Positions 1 to 9,778 of a stretch of 64,000 nucleotides of DNA are shown here, piece after piece. The stretch is from Streptomyces sp. SW4. Lineage in GTDB: Bacteria; Actinomycetota; Actinomycetes; Streptomycetales; Streptomycetaceae. Within the stretch, counting starts at the first letter, position 1. Every line of letters begins with the position of its first letter. A program made the position numbers and the translations under genes. The DNA lies in NCBI GenBank assembly GCA_003248315.1, contig QKWM01000004.1:1488001-1552000 (forward strand), in the 5' to 3' direction. The notes beneath the pieces are model-generated. The model had not been told where the DNA came from. It searched no databases and saw only the letters and a list, made by a program, of their open reading frames with translations.

Positions 1-1423
1 CGTCCCGCCACGCCAGCGGGAGCGCCGCTGCCACGTCGAGCGCTCCGACGGGCGTCCCGTCCGCGGCGAGACGCCCGGCGAGGCCGTGGAGGTAGGCGGC
101 GGCACTGCCCGCGTCGCGGGCGGACAGGCCGGTCGCCAGCAGGGAGCCGGCCAGCCCGGAGAGCACGTCGCCGCTGCCGGCGGTGGCCAGCCAGGGCGTG
201 CCCGTCGCGTTGACCCGCACGGGACCGCCGCCCGGGGCCGCGACCAACGTCGTCGAGCCCTTGAGCAGGACGGTCGCGTCGTAGCGGGCGGCGAGTTCGC
301 GGGCGGCGGACAACCGGGCGCCCTCGACCTCCTCCCGGCTCACCCCGAGCAGCGCGGCGGCCTCCCCGGCGTGCGGGGTCAGCAGCGTCGGCGCGGTGCG
401 GGCGCGGACGGTGTCCCGGTCGGCGAGCCGCAGGCCGTCCGCGTCGACCAGCACGGGCACCTCGGCCGCGAGCACCTCGGCGACGGTGCCGGCGTCGTCC
501 CCGGCGCCGGGTCCGGTCACCCACGCCTGCACCCGCCCCGCGTGCTTCGGGCCCCGGTCGGAGACGAGCGTCTCGGGGAAGCGGGCGAGGACGGCGTCCC
601 CGGCGGGGCCGACGTAGCGCACCGCCCCGGCGCCGCCCCGCAGCGCGCCCGCGACGGCGAGGACGGCGGCGCCCGGGTAGCGGGCGGACCCGGCGGCGAT
701 GCCGACGACCCCGCGCCGGTACTTGTCGCTCTCCGCGGCCGGCACCGGCAGGAGCCGGGCGACGTCCGCGTGCTGCAGCGCCTCCAGGACGGCGGCGTCG
801 CCCGGCAGCGCCAGCCCGATGTCGACGAGCCGCACCGACCCGGCGTACTCCCGCGCCGGGTCGATCAGCAGCCCCGGCTTGTGCGTCCCGAACGTCACCG
901 TGAGGTCGGCCCGCAGCGCGGCGCCGTGCACCTCCCCGGTGTCCGCGTCCACGCCGCTCGGCAGGTCGACGGCGACGACGGCGGCCCGGGACCGCCCGGC
1001 GGCGGCCGCCACGGCCTCCGCCTCCGGCCGCAGCCCGCCCTTGCCGCCGATCCCGACGATGCCGTCCACCACCAGATCGGCCCGTTCGATCAGCGCCTCG
1101 GCGTCGCCGTCCCCCACGACCCGGCCACCGGCCCGGCGCAGTGCGGCGAGGCCGCCGGCGTGGGCGCGTTCCGGGGCGAGCAGCACGGCCGACACCCCGG
1201 CGCCGCGCCGGGCGAGCCGCGCCCCGGCGTACAGGGCGTCACCGCCGTTGTCGCCGCTGCCGACGAGCAGCACGACCCGGCTGCCGTACACCCGCCCCAG
1301 CAGCTCCGCGCAGGCGGCGGCGAGCCCGGCGGCCGCCCGCTGCATCAACGCCCCCTCGGGCAGCCGCGCCATCAGCTCCCGCTCGGCCGTCCTGACCGTC
1401 TCCACGCTGTACGCAGTACGCAT
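1..1423 (-). CDS. nnr: Bifunctional NAD(P)H-hydrate epimerase / ADP-dependent dehydratase (partial at left edge)
   Basis: Repairs hydrated NAD(P)H in the cytoplasm: the N-terminal half epimerises NAD(P)HX and the C-terminal half dehydrates the S form. The N-terminus starts at ATG 1421-1423 and contains the NnrE-type motif GSGDNGGDALYAG. The C-terminal half ends near the window edge with the NnrD/ribokinase-like motif GSGDVLSGLAGSLLATG at about 100-170. The frame is the same at both ends and about 473 codons are visible, so only the last few codons can be missing. It lies downstream of acpS on the same strand, as is common in actinobacteria, separated by a 185-bp gap that holds a tandem repeat. 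Confidence 0.9.
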   Translation of the reverse strand, partial: MRTAYSVETVRTAERELMARLPEGALMQRAAAGLAAACAELLGRVYGSRVVLLVGSGDNGGDALYAGARLARRGAGVSAVLLAPERAHAGGLAALRRAGGRVVGDGDAEALIERADLVVDGIVGIGGKGGLRPEAEAVAAAAGRSRAAVVAVDLPSGVDADTGEVHGAALRADLTVTFGTHKPGLLIDPAREYAGSVRLVDIGLALPGDAAVLEALQHADVARLLPVPAAESDKYRRGVVGIAAGSARYPGAAVLAVAGALRGGAGAVRYVGPAGDAVLARFPETLVSDRGPKHAGRVQAWVTGPGAGDDAGTVAEVLAAEVPVLVDADGLRLADRDTVRARTAPTLLTPHAGEAAALLGVSREEVEGARLSAARELAARYDATVLLKGSTTLVAAPGGGPVRVNATGTPWLATAGSGDVLSGLAGSLLATGLSARDAGSAAAYLHGLAGRLAADGTPVGALDVAAALPLAWRD

Positions 1424-1468
1424 GCCGGAGAGTCTTCCCCGTCTCCGGCGAACCCGTCACCTCGGCCC

Positions 1469-1550
1469 CGTCGCCCCTTACGCGTCACCTCCGACGCGTC
1501 GCCCCTTACGCGTCACCTCCGACGCGTCGCCCCTTACGCGTCACCTCGGC
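1469..1550. repeat. 28-bp direct tandem repeat, about 2.9 copies
   Basis: Copies begin at 1469, 1497 and 1525. They share the core cgtcgccccttacgcgtcac and are nearly identical. The repeat fills most of the gap between the acpS stop and the nnr start. No spacers separate the copies. Confidence 0.85.
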
Positions 1551-1608
1551 GTGCGCACGCCGTGTTCCTCCCCCCTCCCCCCCCGCGGCGCGTACGCGGG
1601 GCCGGCCG

Positions 1609-1979
1609 TCACCGTTCCGCGATGACGACCGCGGACGCCACCCCCGCGTCGTGGCTCAGCGACACGTGCCACGACGTCACCCCAGCTCCGCGGCGCGCGC
1701 CGCCACCGTGCCCGTCACCCGCAGCCGGGGCTGCCCGCTGTCCTCGACGTACACCTCGGCGTCGGTCCAGTGCAGCCCGGCCGGCGCGCCCAGCGCCTTG
1801 GCCAGCGCCTCCTTGGCGGCGAACCGAGCGGCGAGCGAGGCCACTCCCCTGCGTTCACCGCTGGGCAGCAGCAACTCGCTGTCCAGGAAGAGCCGCCGAG
1901 CCATCCCGGGCGTGCGCTCCAGCGACGCCGCGAACCGCTCGATCTCGGCCACGTCGATGCCGACCCCGATGATGCTCAT
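1609..1979 (-). CDS. acpS: Holo-[acyl-carrier-protein] synthase (one frameshift)
   Basis: Transfers 4'-phosphopantetheine from CoA to a serine of acyl carrier protein. The N-terminus [16 protein letters not shown] carries the family Asp motif, and [15 protein letters not shown] supplies the catalytic Glu region. The start is ATG 1977-1979; an upstream in-frame Met would only add three residues. After ELG at about 1677 the frame hits TGA, but one extra G in the run (four G's to five) restores the conserved tail [11 protein letters not shown] and a stop at 1609, giving 123 residues, the family's normal length. The break is therefore probably a sequence error. It sits upstream of nnr and downstream of glmS. 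Confidence 0.9.
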
Positions 1980-2018
1980 GCGGAGCACCTTACGGGGGCG
2001 GGAAGCCGCCCCGTCCGG

Positions 2019-3865
2019 TCACTCCACCGTGACCGACTTGGCCAGGTTGCGCGGCTGGTCCACCTCGTTGCCGCGGGCGGTCGCCAGTTCGCAGGCGAAG
2101 ACCTGGAGCGGCACGGTCGCCACCAGCGGCTGGAGCAGGGTCGGGGTGACCGGGATGCGGATGAGGTGGTCGGCGTAGGGGACGACGGCCTCGTCGCCCT
2201 CCTCGGCGATCACGATCGTCCGCGCCCCCTCGCCCTGATCTCCTGGATGTTGGAGACGATCTTGTCGTGGAGCACCGAGCGGCCGCGCGGGGACGGCACG
2301 ACCACGACCACCGGCAGGTCCTCCTCGATCAGCGCGATCGGGCCGTGCTTCAGCTCGCCCGCCGCGAAGCCCTCGGCGTGCATGTACGCCAGTTCCTTGA
2401 GCTTGAGGGCGCCCTCCAGGGCCACCGGGTAGCCGACGTGCCGGCCCAGGAACAGCACGGTGTTCTTGTCGGCGAGGGAGCGGGCCAGCTCCCGTACCGG
2501 CTCCATCGTCCGCAGGACCTGCTCCACCTCGCCGGAGATGTGCGACAGGTCGCGGATCACCGCGCGGATCTCGTCGCCCCACTTGGTGCCGCGCACCTGG
2601 CCCAGGTAGAGGGCGACCAGGTAGCAGGCGACCAGCTGGGTGAGGAACGCCTTCGTCGAGGCGACCGCGATCTCCGGCCCGGCGTGGGTGTAGAGGACGG
2701 CGTCCGACTCGCGGGGGATGGTGGAGCCGTTGGTGTTGCAGATGGCCAGGACCTTGGCACCCTGTTCGCGGGCGTGCCGCAGCGCCATGAGCGTGTCCAT
2801 CGTCTCCCCCGACTGGGAGATGGCGATCACCAGCGTCTGCTGGTCCAGGATCGGGTCGCGGTAGCGGAACTCGCTGGCCAGCTCCACCTCGCAGGGGATG
2901 CGCGTCCAGTGCTCGATGGCGTACTTCGCGATCAGCCCGGCGTGGAAGGCCGTACCGCAGGCGACGATGACGACCTTGTCCGTCTCGCGCAGCTCGGCCG
3001 CGGAGATCCGCACCTCGTCCAGGCGCAGCGATCCGGAGCCGTCGATGCGGCCCAGCAGGGTGTCGGCCACCGCCTTGGGCTGCTCGGCGATCTCCTTGAG
3101 CATGAAGTAGTCGTAGCCGCCCTTCTCGGCGGCCGAGGCGTCCCAGTCGACGTGGTACGCGCGCACCTCCGCCGGGCTGCCGTCGAAGCCGGTGACCGTC
3201 ACCCCGTCGCGGCGCAGCTCCACCACCTGGTCCTGGCCCAGCTCGATGGCCTCGCGGGTGTGGGCGATGAAGGCGGCCACGTCCGAGGCGAGGAAGGACT
3301 CGCCGTCCCCGACGCCCACCACCAGCGGCGAGTTGCGGCGGGCGCCCACCACCACGTCGGGTTCGTCGGCGTGCACCGCGACCAGGGTGAACGCGCCCTC
3401 CAGACGCCGGCACACCAGCCGCATGGCCTCCGCCAGGTCGGCGCAGGAGGAGAACTCCTCGGCGAGGAGATGGGCGACGACCTCGGTGTCGGTCTCGGAG
3501 GCCAGCCGGTGCCCGCGCTCCTCCAGCTCGGCCCTCAGCGACGCGAAGTTCTCGATGATGCCGTTGTGGACGACGGCGACCCGGCCCGCGTTGTCGAGGT
3601 GCGGGTGGGCGTTGGCGTCGGTGGGGCCGCCGTGCGTGGCCCAGCGGGTGTGCCCGATGCCGGTCGTGCCGGTGGGCAGCGGCCGTTCGGACAGCTCCTT
3701 CTCCAGGTTGACGAGCTTGCCGGCCCGCTTGGCGGGGGCGAGACCGCCGTCGGCGAGCACGGCGACGCCCGCCGAGTCGTATCCCCGGTACTCCAGCCGC
3801 TTCAGTCCGGCCACCACGACATCGAGCGCCGACTGCGACCCCACGTAACCCACGATTCCGCACAT
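2019..3865 (-). CDS. glmS: Glutamine-fructose-6-phosphate aminotransferase (isomerising; one frameshift)
   Basis: Makes glucosamine-6-phosphate from fructose-6-phosphate and glutamine, the first step of amino-sugar and peptidoglycan precursor synthesis. The protein begins MCGIVGYVG, so Cys2 is the N-terminal nucleophile of the class II amidotransferase domain. Two SIS sugar-isomerase domains follow, with SQSGETMDT and ASTKAFLTQ motifs. The frame breaks near 2222, where a run of six G's appears as five; beyond it the C-terminus continues to LAKSVTVE and stops at 2019. The restored length is 615 residues, normal for GlmS. glmM in this window catalyses the following step. Confidence 0.95.
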
Positions 3866-3965
3866 GACCGGCAGCCTACGATCAGCTCCGGTCACGAACA
3901 CGCCATCACGTGCCCGAAATCGGAAATTCCCACCGGGGTACGAACACCCCGGCGGGACACGAACG

Positions 3966-4745
3966 TCAGTTCAGCTTGCCGAGCTGGGCGTCGACGATCT
4001 CGGTGGGGAAGGCGAAGTCCTTGCCGCTCGCCATGGACGCCAGGTTGACGGCGGAGAAGGAGGCGACGGTGGCGCCCTTGCGGACCACCACGAGCTTCAT
4101 CGGCGGCGTGACGCCGTCCTCGACGTTCACGGTCATCGTCACGGCGAGCGCCTGGTCGCCGCCGGAGGGCGCCTCGGTGGTGGTCACCTCGGTGTACTCG
4201 GCCTTCTCGCCGTCCACGGTGGCGGTGAAGCCCTTGGCGCACTTCTGCGCCGCCCCCTCCAGGTCCTTCAGGACCTGCCCGGCGCCGCCGCCGTCGTAGG
4301 AGGCGAGCGTCACCAGCACCTTGGGCACGTCCAGGGCGGCGAGCACGGCCTCCTCGGGCGGGGTGTCCGCGGACGGCTTCCCGGGCGCGCCGGTCCAGCT
4401 GCGCTTGACCGTGGCGGCGGGCTCGCCCGAGGCGACACCGGCCTGTGCGTGGGCCAGCGGCAGACACGCCTCGTCGTCGGACTTCACCTGCTCCTCGGCG
4501 ATGTCGTCGCCGGCCGGGAGGTCGGTGATGACCTTGCCGCTGTCGACGTCCGCCTGGGTGAGGGCGGCCTTCTCCAGTTCGGCCGCGGTCAGCGGCTTGG
4601 CGGCCGCGGTGGTGCCGCCGGCCGCCTTGTCGCCGCCGGGCTCGCCGCCGTCGTCGGCGGAGCCGCCGCAGGCGGTGGTGAGGAGGGCGAGGGCGGCCGA
4701 GGAGGCCGCGAGGGCGGCGGTGCGGCGGACGGCGGTCAGTCTCAC
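3966..4745 (-). CDS. Secreted lipoprotein of unknown function
   Basis: Starting at GTG 4743-4745 the product is 259 residues with a short charged n-region, a hydrophobic stretch and the lipobox LLTTAC followed by GGS, so it is very probably anchored in the outer face of the membrane. A charged linker follows. The rest is a soluble domain with few cysteines (ACLPLAH and QKCAKGF) that I cannot assign to a family with certainty; it resembles the many actinobacterial putative sensor-like lipoproteins. A purine-rich stretch GAAAGAG precedes the start. It is divergent from coaA across about 200 bp. Confidence 0.75.
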   Translation of the reverse strand: MRLTAVRRTAALAASSAALALLTTACGGSADDGGEPGGDKAAGGTTAAAKPLTAAELEKAALTQADVDSGKVITDLPAGDDIAEEQVKSDDEACLPLAHAQAGVASGEPAATVKRSWTGAPGKPSADTPPEEAVLAALDVPKVLVTLASYDGGGAGQVLKDLEGAAQKCAKGFTATVDGEKAEYTEVTTTEAPSGGDQALAVTMTVNVEDGVTPPMKLVVVRKGATVASFSAVNLASMASGKDFAFPTEIVDAQLGKLN

Positions 4746-4941
4746 GTCGGGGACTCTTTCTTCCAGGTCGCGGAGGTTCCGCGCATGTGTGCGCGCACTG
4801 TATGCACAGGAAGCACACAGATGATCATCCCGGTGCGACCTGGTATCCGACCGTGACGCCGACGTGATCATGCCATTCGCGGTCCGGCGGGGGTGACACA
4901 GCCCACCTGCCCGCCCGTTCGAACAGCGTTAACAATGGACT

Positions 4942-5929
4942 GTGATCTCTCCGGTCTCCTCGATGCCCCGGAGCGCCCACCGGCAGCGGCCGGAGGCGAC
5001 TCCCTACGTCGACCTCACCCGTGCCGAGTGGAGCGCCCTGCGCGACAAGACGCCGCTGCCGCTCACCGCGGAGGAGGTCGAGAAGCTGCGCGGCCTCGGC
5101 GACGTCATCGACCTCGACGAGGTGCGGGACATCTACCTGCCGCTGTCCCGGCTGCTCAACCTCTACGTCGGCGCCACCGACGGCCTGCGGGGCGCGCTCA
5201 ACACGTTCCTCGGCGAGCAGGGCTCCCAGTCGGGCACGCCGTTCGTGATAGGCGTCGCCGGCTCGGTCGCGGTCGGCAAGTCCACCGTCGCCCGCCTGCT
5301 CCAGGCGCTGCTGTCCCGCTGGCCGGAGCACCCCCGCGTCGAACTGGTCACCACCGACGGCTTCCTGCTGCCCACGCGGGAACTGGAGGCCCGGGCCTGA
5401 TGTCGCGCAAGGGCTTCCCCGAGTCGTACGACCGCCGGGCGCTGACCCGGTTCGTCGCCGACATCAAGGCGGGCAAGGACGAGGTGACCGCCCCCGTCTA
5501 CTCCCACCTCATCTACGACATCGTCCCCGGCGAGAAGCTGGTCGTCCGCCGCCCCGACATCCTGATCGTGGAGGGCCTCAACGTCCTCCAGCCCGCGCTG
5601 CCCGGCAAGGACGGCCGCACCCGCGTCGGCCTCGCCGACTACTTCGACTTCAGCGTGTACGTCGACGCCCGCCCCGAGGACATCGAGCGCTGGTACCTGA
5701 ACCGGTTCAAGAAACTGCGCGCGACCGCCTTCCAGAACCCCTCCTCCTACTTCCGCAAGTACACCCAGGTCTCGGAGGAGGAGGCGCTCGACTACGCCCG
5801 TACGACCTGGCGCACCATCAACAAGCCGAACCTCGTGGAGAACGTCGCCCCGACCCGGGCCGCGCCACCCTGATCCTGCGCAAGGGACCCGACCACAAGG
5901 TGCAGCGGCTGAGCCTGCGCAAGCTGTGA
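4942..5929 (+). CDS. coaA: Type I pantothenate kinase (two frameshifts)
   Basis: Phosphorylates pantothenate with ATP, the first committed step of CoA synthesis. The Walker A motif [12 protein letters not shown] is followed by [12 protein letters not shown] and later the substrate-binding stretch [11 protein letters not shown] and FRKYTQ. The start GTG 4942 gives the N-terminus seen in Streptomyces CoaA proteins; ATG 4963 is an alternative. Two breaks, near 5393 and 5860, each occur where CCCGGGGCC appears as CCCGGGCC. Restoring one G at each gives 329 residues ending RLSLRKL, a normal length. It is the only plus-strand gene between glmS and glmM besides the DUF389 gene that follows. Confidence 0.93.
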
Positions 5930-5958
5930 GGCGCGGCGGAGCCCCGCGGCGCTGTTAG

Positions 5959-6909
5959 ATGGGCGCCATGCTGCATCTGCGTCTGATCACGCCCGCCGAC
6001 AGGACCGACGCGGTGGTCCGCCTGATCGACCGCACGGTCGGCACCACCCATCTCGTGGTGCTGCCCGGCGCCGCCCGCGAACCGGAGGGCGACGTGATCA
6101 CGGTCGACGTGGCCCGCGAGGCGGGCGACGAACTCATCACGGGCCTGCGGAAGCTGGGCATCGACACCTGCGGGGCGATCACCGCCGAGACCATCGACCT
6201 GTCCCTGTCCAAGTACGCCGACGAGGCCGAGAAGGACGCGCCGGGCGAGCCCGCGGACGCGGTGCTGTGGGAGCAGCTGGAGGAGGCGACGCACGAGGAG
6301 TCGACGCTGTCGATCACGTACGTCGCCTTCATCACGCTCGCCACGATGATCGCGGCCTGCGGTGTGGTGCTGGACAACGCGATCCTGATCGTGGGCGCGA
6401 TGGCGGTGGGCCCGGAGTTCGGGCCGCTGGCCGGCATCTGCACGGCCGTGGTGCAGCGGGCGCCACGACTGGCGTGGCGTTCACTCGTCGCCCTGCTGGT
6501 GGGCTTCGCGGTGGCGATGCTGGTGACGGCCGGCTTCAGCCTCGTCATGGACGCCGCGAACCTGTTCAGCGAGGAGCGGCTGCACGCCGACCGGCCGAAC
6601 ACCGGGTTCATCTACGCACCGGACCGGTTCTCGTTCGTGGTGGCCCTGCTGGCCGGCGCCGCGGGCACGCTCTCCCTGACCTCGGCCAAGTCGGGCGCGC
6701 TGGTGGGCGTCGCCATCTCGGTGACCACGGTCCCGGCCGCCGCGAACGCGGCGGTGGCCCTGGTCTACGAGGACACCCTCCAGGCCTGGCGCTCCACGGA
6801 ACAGCTGCTGCTGAACCTGTTCGCGATCCTGCTGGCCGGCACCCTCACCCTGCTGGCCCAGAAGGCGCTGTGGGCGACGCAGCGCTCACGCATGACGAAA
6901 CAGGGGTGA
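5959..6909 (+). CDS. DUF389 family integral membrane protein
   Basis: The product is 316 residues. An N-terminal soluble domain of about 110 residues (LHLRLITPADRTDAVVRLI) precedes a membrane domain with the DUF389 signature GVVLDNAILIVGAMAVGPE and several hydrophobic segments (about residues 115-135, 140-160, 175-200, 225-245, 275-300). DUF389 proteins are polytopic membrane proteins without a defined role. The start may be ATG 5968 (MLHLRL) instead of 5959. It follows coaA by 29 bp and may share its transcript. Downstream lies a copy of a short GC-rich repeat. Confidence 0.85.
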   Translation: MGAMLHLRLITPADRTDAVVRLIDRTVGTTHLVVLPGAAREPEGDVITVDVAREAGDELITGLRKLGIDTCGAITAETIDLSLSKYADEAEKDAPGEPADAVLWEQLEEATHEESTLSITYVAFITLATMIAACGVVLDNAILIVGAMAVGPEFGPLAGICTAVVQRAPRLAWRSLVALLVGFAVAMLVTAGFSLVMDAANLFSEERLHADRPNTGFIYAPDRFSFVVALLAGAAGTLSLTSAKSGALVGVAISVTTVPAAANAAVALVYEDTLQAWRSTEQLLLNLFAILLAGTLTLLAQKALWATQRSRMTKQG

Positions 6910-6922
6910 GGACAGCACCCCG

Positions 6923-6959
6923 AAGGGGCGCGGGGAACCGCGCGGCACGCCACGACGAA
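6923..6959. repeat. Dispersed intergenic GC-rich repeat, copy 1
   Basis: The sequence aaggggcgcggggaaccgcg and the following cacgccacgacgaa match two other places in this window (20744-20780 and 21435-21469). All three lie just after genes. Confidence 0.75.
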
Positions 6960-6991
6960 CCCGCAGCCCCCACCCCGGCGGCTCCGAAGAA

Positions 6992-8349
6992 CTACCCGAG
7001 CGCCGACTTCACGGAGTCGGCCAGCCGGCTCGCCACCGACCGGGCCTGCTCGATGTCCGCGGCCTCGACCATCACGCGGACGAGCGGCTCCGTCCCGGAC
7101 GGACGCAGCAGCACCCGCCCGGTCTCGCCGAGCTCCCGCTCCGCCTCGGCCACCGCGGTGGCCAGCTCGGCGGAGGTCGCCACCCGGGACTTGTCCACGT
7201 CGGGCACGTTGATCAGCACCTGCGGCAGCCGCTCCATCACGGACGCCAGGTCCCGCAGCGTACGGCCGGTCTGCGCCACCCGCGCCGCCAGCATCAGGCC
7301 GGTCAGCGTGCCGTCGCCGGTGGTGGCGTGGTCGAGGATGATGACGTGGCCGGACTGCTCGCCGCCCAGGGCGAACCCCTTGTCCTTCATCTCCTCCAGC
7401 ACGTACCGGTCGCCGACCGCCGTCTGCACGACCGAGACGCCCTCGCGCTCCATGGCCAGCTTGAAGCCCAGGTTGGACATGACGGTCGCGACGACGGTGT
7501 CGTGGCGCAGGGCGGACCGCTCCCGCATCGCCAGGCCGAGCACGGCGAGGATCTGGTCGCCGTCCACCTCGGCACCGGTGTGGTCCACCGCCAGGCAGCG
7601 GTCGGCGTCGCCGTCGTGCGCGATGCCGAGGTCGGCGCCGTGCTCGACGACGGCCGCCTTGAGCAGGTCGAGGTGGGTGGAGCCGCAGCCGTCGTTGATG
7701 TTCAGGCCGTCCGGGTCGGCGCCGATGGTGACGATCTCGGCGCCGGCCCGCGCGAACGCCTCGGGCGAGACCCGGGCGGCGGCGCCGTGCGCCTCGTCCA
7801 GGACGATCTTCAGTCCGTCGAGGCGGTTGGGCAGCACGCCGATGAGGTGGGCGACGTACCGGTCGAAGCCCTCGGCGTAGTCCCGGACCCGGCCGACGCC
7901 GGAGCCCGTCGGCCGGTCCCAGGGGCGCCGGTGCGGTGCTCCTCGTAGACGGACTCGATGCGGTCCTCCAGCTCGTCGGCGAGCTTGTGGCCGCCGCGGG
8001 CGAAGAACTTGATGCCGTTGTCGGGCATGGCGTTGTGGCTGGCGGAGAGCATCACGCCGAGGTCGGCGCCGAGCGCGCCGGTGAGGTAGGCGACCGCGGG
8101 CGTCGGCAGCACCCCGACGCGCAGGACGTCCACGCCGGCGCTGGCCAGGCCGGCCACCACGGCCGACTCGAGGAACTCCCCGGAGGCACGCGGGTCGCGT
8201 CCGACCACCGCGGTCGGCCGGTGTCCTTCGAACGTGCCCGCCTCGGCCAGCACGTGCGCCGCGGCGACGGAGAGGCCGAGCGCCATCTCGGCGGTCAGGT
8301 CCGCGTTGGCGACACCGCGCACGCCGTCCGTGCCGAAGAGTCGTCCCAC
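6992..8349 (-). CDS. glmM: Phosphoglucosamine mutase (one frameshift)
   Basis: Interconverts glucosamine-6-phosphate and glucosamine-1-phosphate for UDP-GlcNAc synthesis. GTG 8347-8349 is preceded by AGGAGG and starts [15 protein letters not shown]. The active-site phosphoserine loop is [15 protein letters not shown], the metal-binding loop [11 protein letters not shown], and the sugar-binding and phosphate-binding loops GGEQSGHVI and [11 protein letters not shown]. The frame breaks near 7923, where GCGCCCCCTGGG appears one C short. The restored length is 452 residues, typical for GlmM. It lies downstream of the rpsI terminator and has a candidate promoter of its own. Confidence 0.95.
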
Positions 8350-8417
8350 TTGTCCTCCTGAGGAAGCGTCAGTTCCGGAAGCCGTGCCGTGCGCCCCACG
8401 CACCCGCTTCCGTGATT

Positions 8418-8472
8418 CCGGGCACCCGCGATGCCCGGACGGCCGATCACACAAGACGTTGAGCGTCTTGTG
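8418..8472 (-). other. Two small hairpins in the glmM leader
   Basis: ccgggca/tgcccgg pairs over 8418-8438 with 7 bp, and cacaagacg/cgtcttgtg pairs over 8450-8472 with 9 bp and a five-base loop. They lie between the candidate glmM promoter and its start codon, so they would be transcribed as leader structure. Confidence 0.45.
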
Positions 8473-8474
8473 CC

Positions 8475-8504
8475 GTTATACGCCCGACGGCGGTGATATA
8501 CGAA
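8475..8504 (-). promoter_or_regulatory. Candidate glmM promoter
   Basis: On the minus strand TTCGTA is followed after 18 bp by TATAAC, an acceptable match to the Streptomyces vegetative consensus. It overlaps the foot of the rpsI terminator and would give a leader of about 120 nt. Confidence 0.4.
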
Positions 8505-8542
8505 CGCCCCGGCAGCACAGTGGCGTGCCGCCGGGGCGTTCG
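8501..8542 (-). terminator. Hairpin terminator after rpsI
   Basis: cgaacgccccggc at 8501-8513 pairs perfectly with gccggggcgttcg at 8530-8542, a 13-bp stem with a 16-nt loop, starting 18 bp after the rpsI stop. Streptomyces terminators often lack a strong U run, as here. Confidence 0.75.
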
Positions 8543-8559
8543 GAGTAGAGCAGGCGACC

Positions 8560-9071
8560 TTAGCGCTTGCTGTACTGCGGAGCCTTGCGGGCCTTCTTCA
8601 GACCGGCCTTCTTCCGCTCGACCGCGCGGTCGTCGCGGCGCAGGAAGCCGGCCTTCTTCAGCGGGCCGCGGTTGTTGTCGACGTCGGCCTCGTTCAGGGC
8701 ACGCGCGACACCGAGGCGCAGGGCACCGGCCTGGCCGGAGACGCCGCCGCCGGCGATGCGGGCGATGACGTCGTAACGGCCCTCGAGCTCGAGCACCTTG
8801 AAGGGCTCGTTGACCTCCTGCTGGTGCACCTTGTTCGGGAAGTAGTCCTCGAGGGTGCGGCCGTTGATCTTCCACTTGCCGGTGCCCGGGACGATCCGGA
8901 CACGGGCGATGGCGTTCTTGCGACGGCCCAGGCCGGCGGCCGGCTGGGGCTCGCCGAAGCGGGAGGCCATGGACTCCGAGGTGTACTCGCCTCGACGGGC
9001 ACCTCGGACTCGGTGGTGTAGCTGTCGATGTCAAGCTCTTCGAGCGGCTGCTCGGCAGTGGTCTCGGCCAC
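8560..9071 (-). CDS. rpsI: 30S ribosomal protein S9 (one frameshift)
   Basis: A component of the 30S head whose C-terminal tail reaches the P-site tRNA. The conserved end RKAPQYSKR and the core motifs [17 protein letters not shown] and [19 protein letters not shown] are present. An acidic extension of about 40 residues, [16 protein letters not shown], precedes the core, as in other Streptomyces S9 proteins. The frame breaks near 8992 where GAGGGCGAG appears as GAGGCGAG. Restored length is 170 residues. It follows rplM by 41 bp in the usual L13-S9 operon. Confidence 0.95.
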
Positions 9072-9112
9072 GATTCTCCTCAGATTCTCTTCAGTCTTAG
9101 GGGTGGCCGGAC

Positions 9113-9554
9113 TTACTGCGCGACCTGGGTGATCTCGTACGGCTGCGGCTGCTGCGCGCCGTGCGGGTGCTGGTCACCCTTGTAGACCTTCAGCTTCGAG
9201 AGCATCTGACGGCCCAGGAGTTCTTGGGAGCATGCCCTTGACGGCCTTCTCGACGGCCTTCTCGGGGTTCTTCTCCAGCAGCTCGTCGTAGCGGACGGAG
9301 CGCAGACCGCCCGGGTAGCCGGAGTGGCGGTACGCCATCTTCTGCGTCCGCTTGTTGCCGGACAGGTGCACCTTGTCGGCGTTGATGATGATGACGAAGT
9401 CACCAGCGTCTACGTGCGGAGCGTAGATCGGCTTGTGCTTGCCCCGGAGAAGGGTCGCTGCGGTGGAGGCGAGACGGCCCAGGACAACGTCCTGAGCGTC
9501 GATGACGTGCCACTGGCGCGTCACATCGCCGGGCTTGGGGCTGTACGTACGCAC
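9113..9554 (-). CDS. rplM: 50S ribosomal protein L13 (two base losses)
   Basis: An early assembly protein of the 50S subunit. The N-terminus [20 protein letters not shown] and the motif [16 protein letters not shown] are typical. Near 9220-9235 two bases are missing within 15 bp, one C from each of two runs; restoring both gives [20 protein letters not shown] and a normal 147-residue protein. First gene of the L13-S9 operon. Confidence 0.95.
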
Positions 9555-9698
9555 GGTTCGTAGCCTTCGCTTCGAGTGAATGGTCCTGAACAGGTCACCG
9601 AAACGATCACGACAGCCTTGACCGCACCGCGGTGACGCAAACCGCGTGCTGGTCGCTGGTCATCGGCCCGGTGGACCGGTGTAAGGGCCCGTCCCGTG

Positions 9699-9728
9699 AG
9701 AATGAGCAAGCCAATACACAACGAACAA
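9699..9728 (-). promoter_or_regulatory. Candidate rplM-rpsI promoter
   Basis: On the minus strand TTGTTC is followed after 18 bp by CATTCT. The element resembles the rpsJ promoter candidate (same 18-bp spacing, CANNCT -10) and would give a leader of about 140 nt upstream of rplM. Confidence 0.5.
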
Positions 9729-9778
9729 GCAGAATACCTGCGGGGCTCTGGCCGGTCAAAATGGGGTCTCGGCGCCGG

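Noticed and set aside
1469..1550. CRISPR array
   Set aside because: The repeats are directly adjacent with no spacers, and no cas gene is nearby.
86..4856. Long open frames on the plus strand opposite nnr, acpS and glmS
   Set aside because: High-GC DNA gives long antisense frames. Their translations are Arg/Gly/Pro/Ala-rich without domain signatures, and the minus strand carries recognised genes.
8560..8970. A shorter S9 starting at the internal Met (8970)
   Set aside because: The acidic extension typical of Streptomyces S9 is present in the neighbouring frame and joins after restoring one G.
9607..9778. C-terminal extension of the membrane glycosyltransferase to 9607
   Set aside because: It would run through the rplM promoter and encode an Arg/Cys-rich, non-membrane tail; a single base loss upstream explains it and places the stop at 9779.
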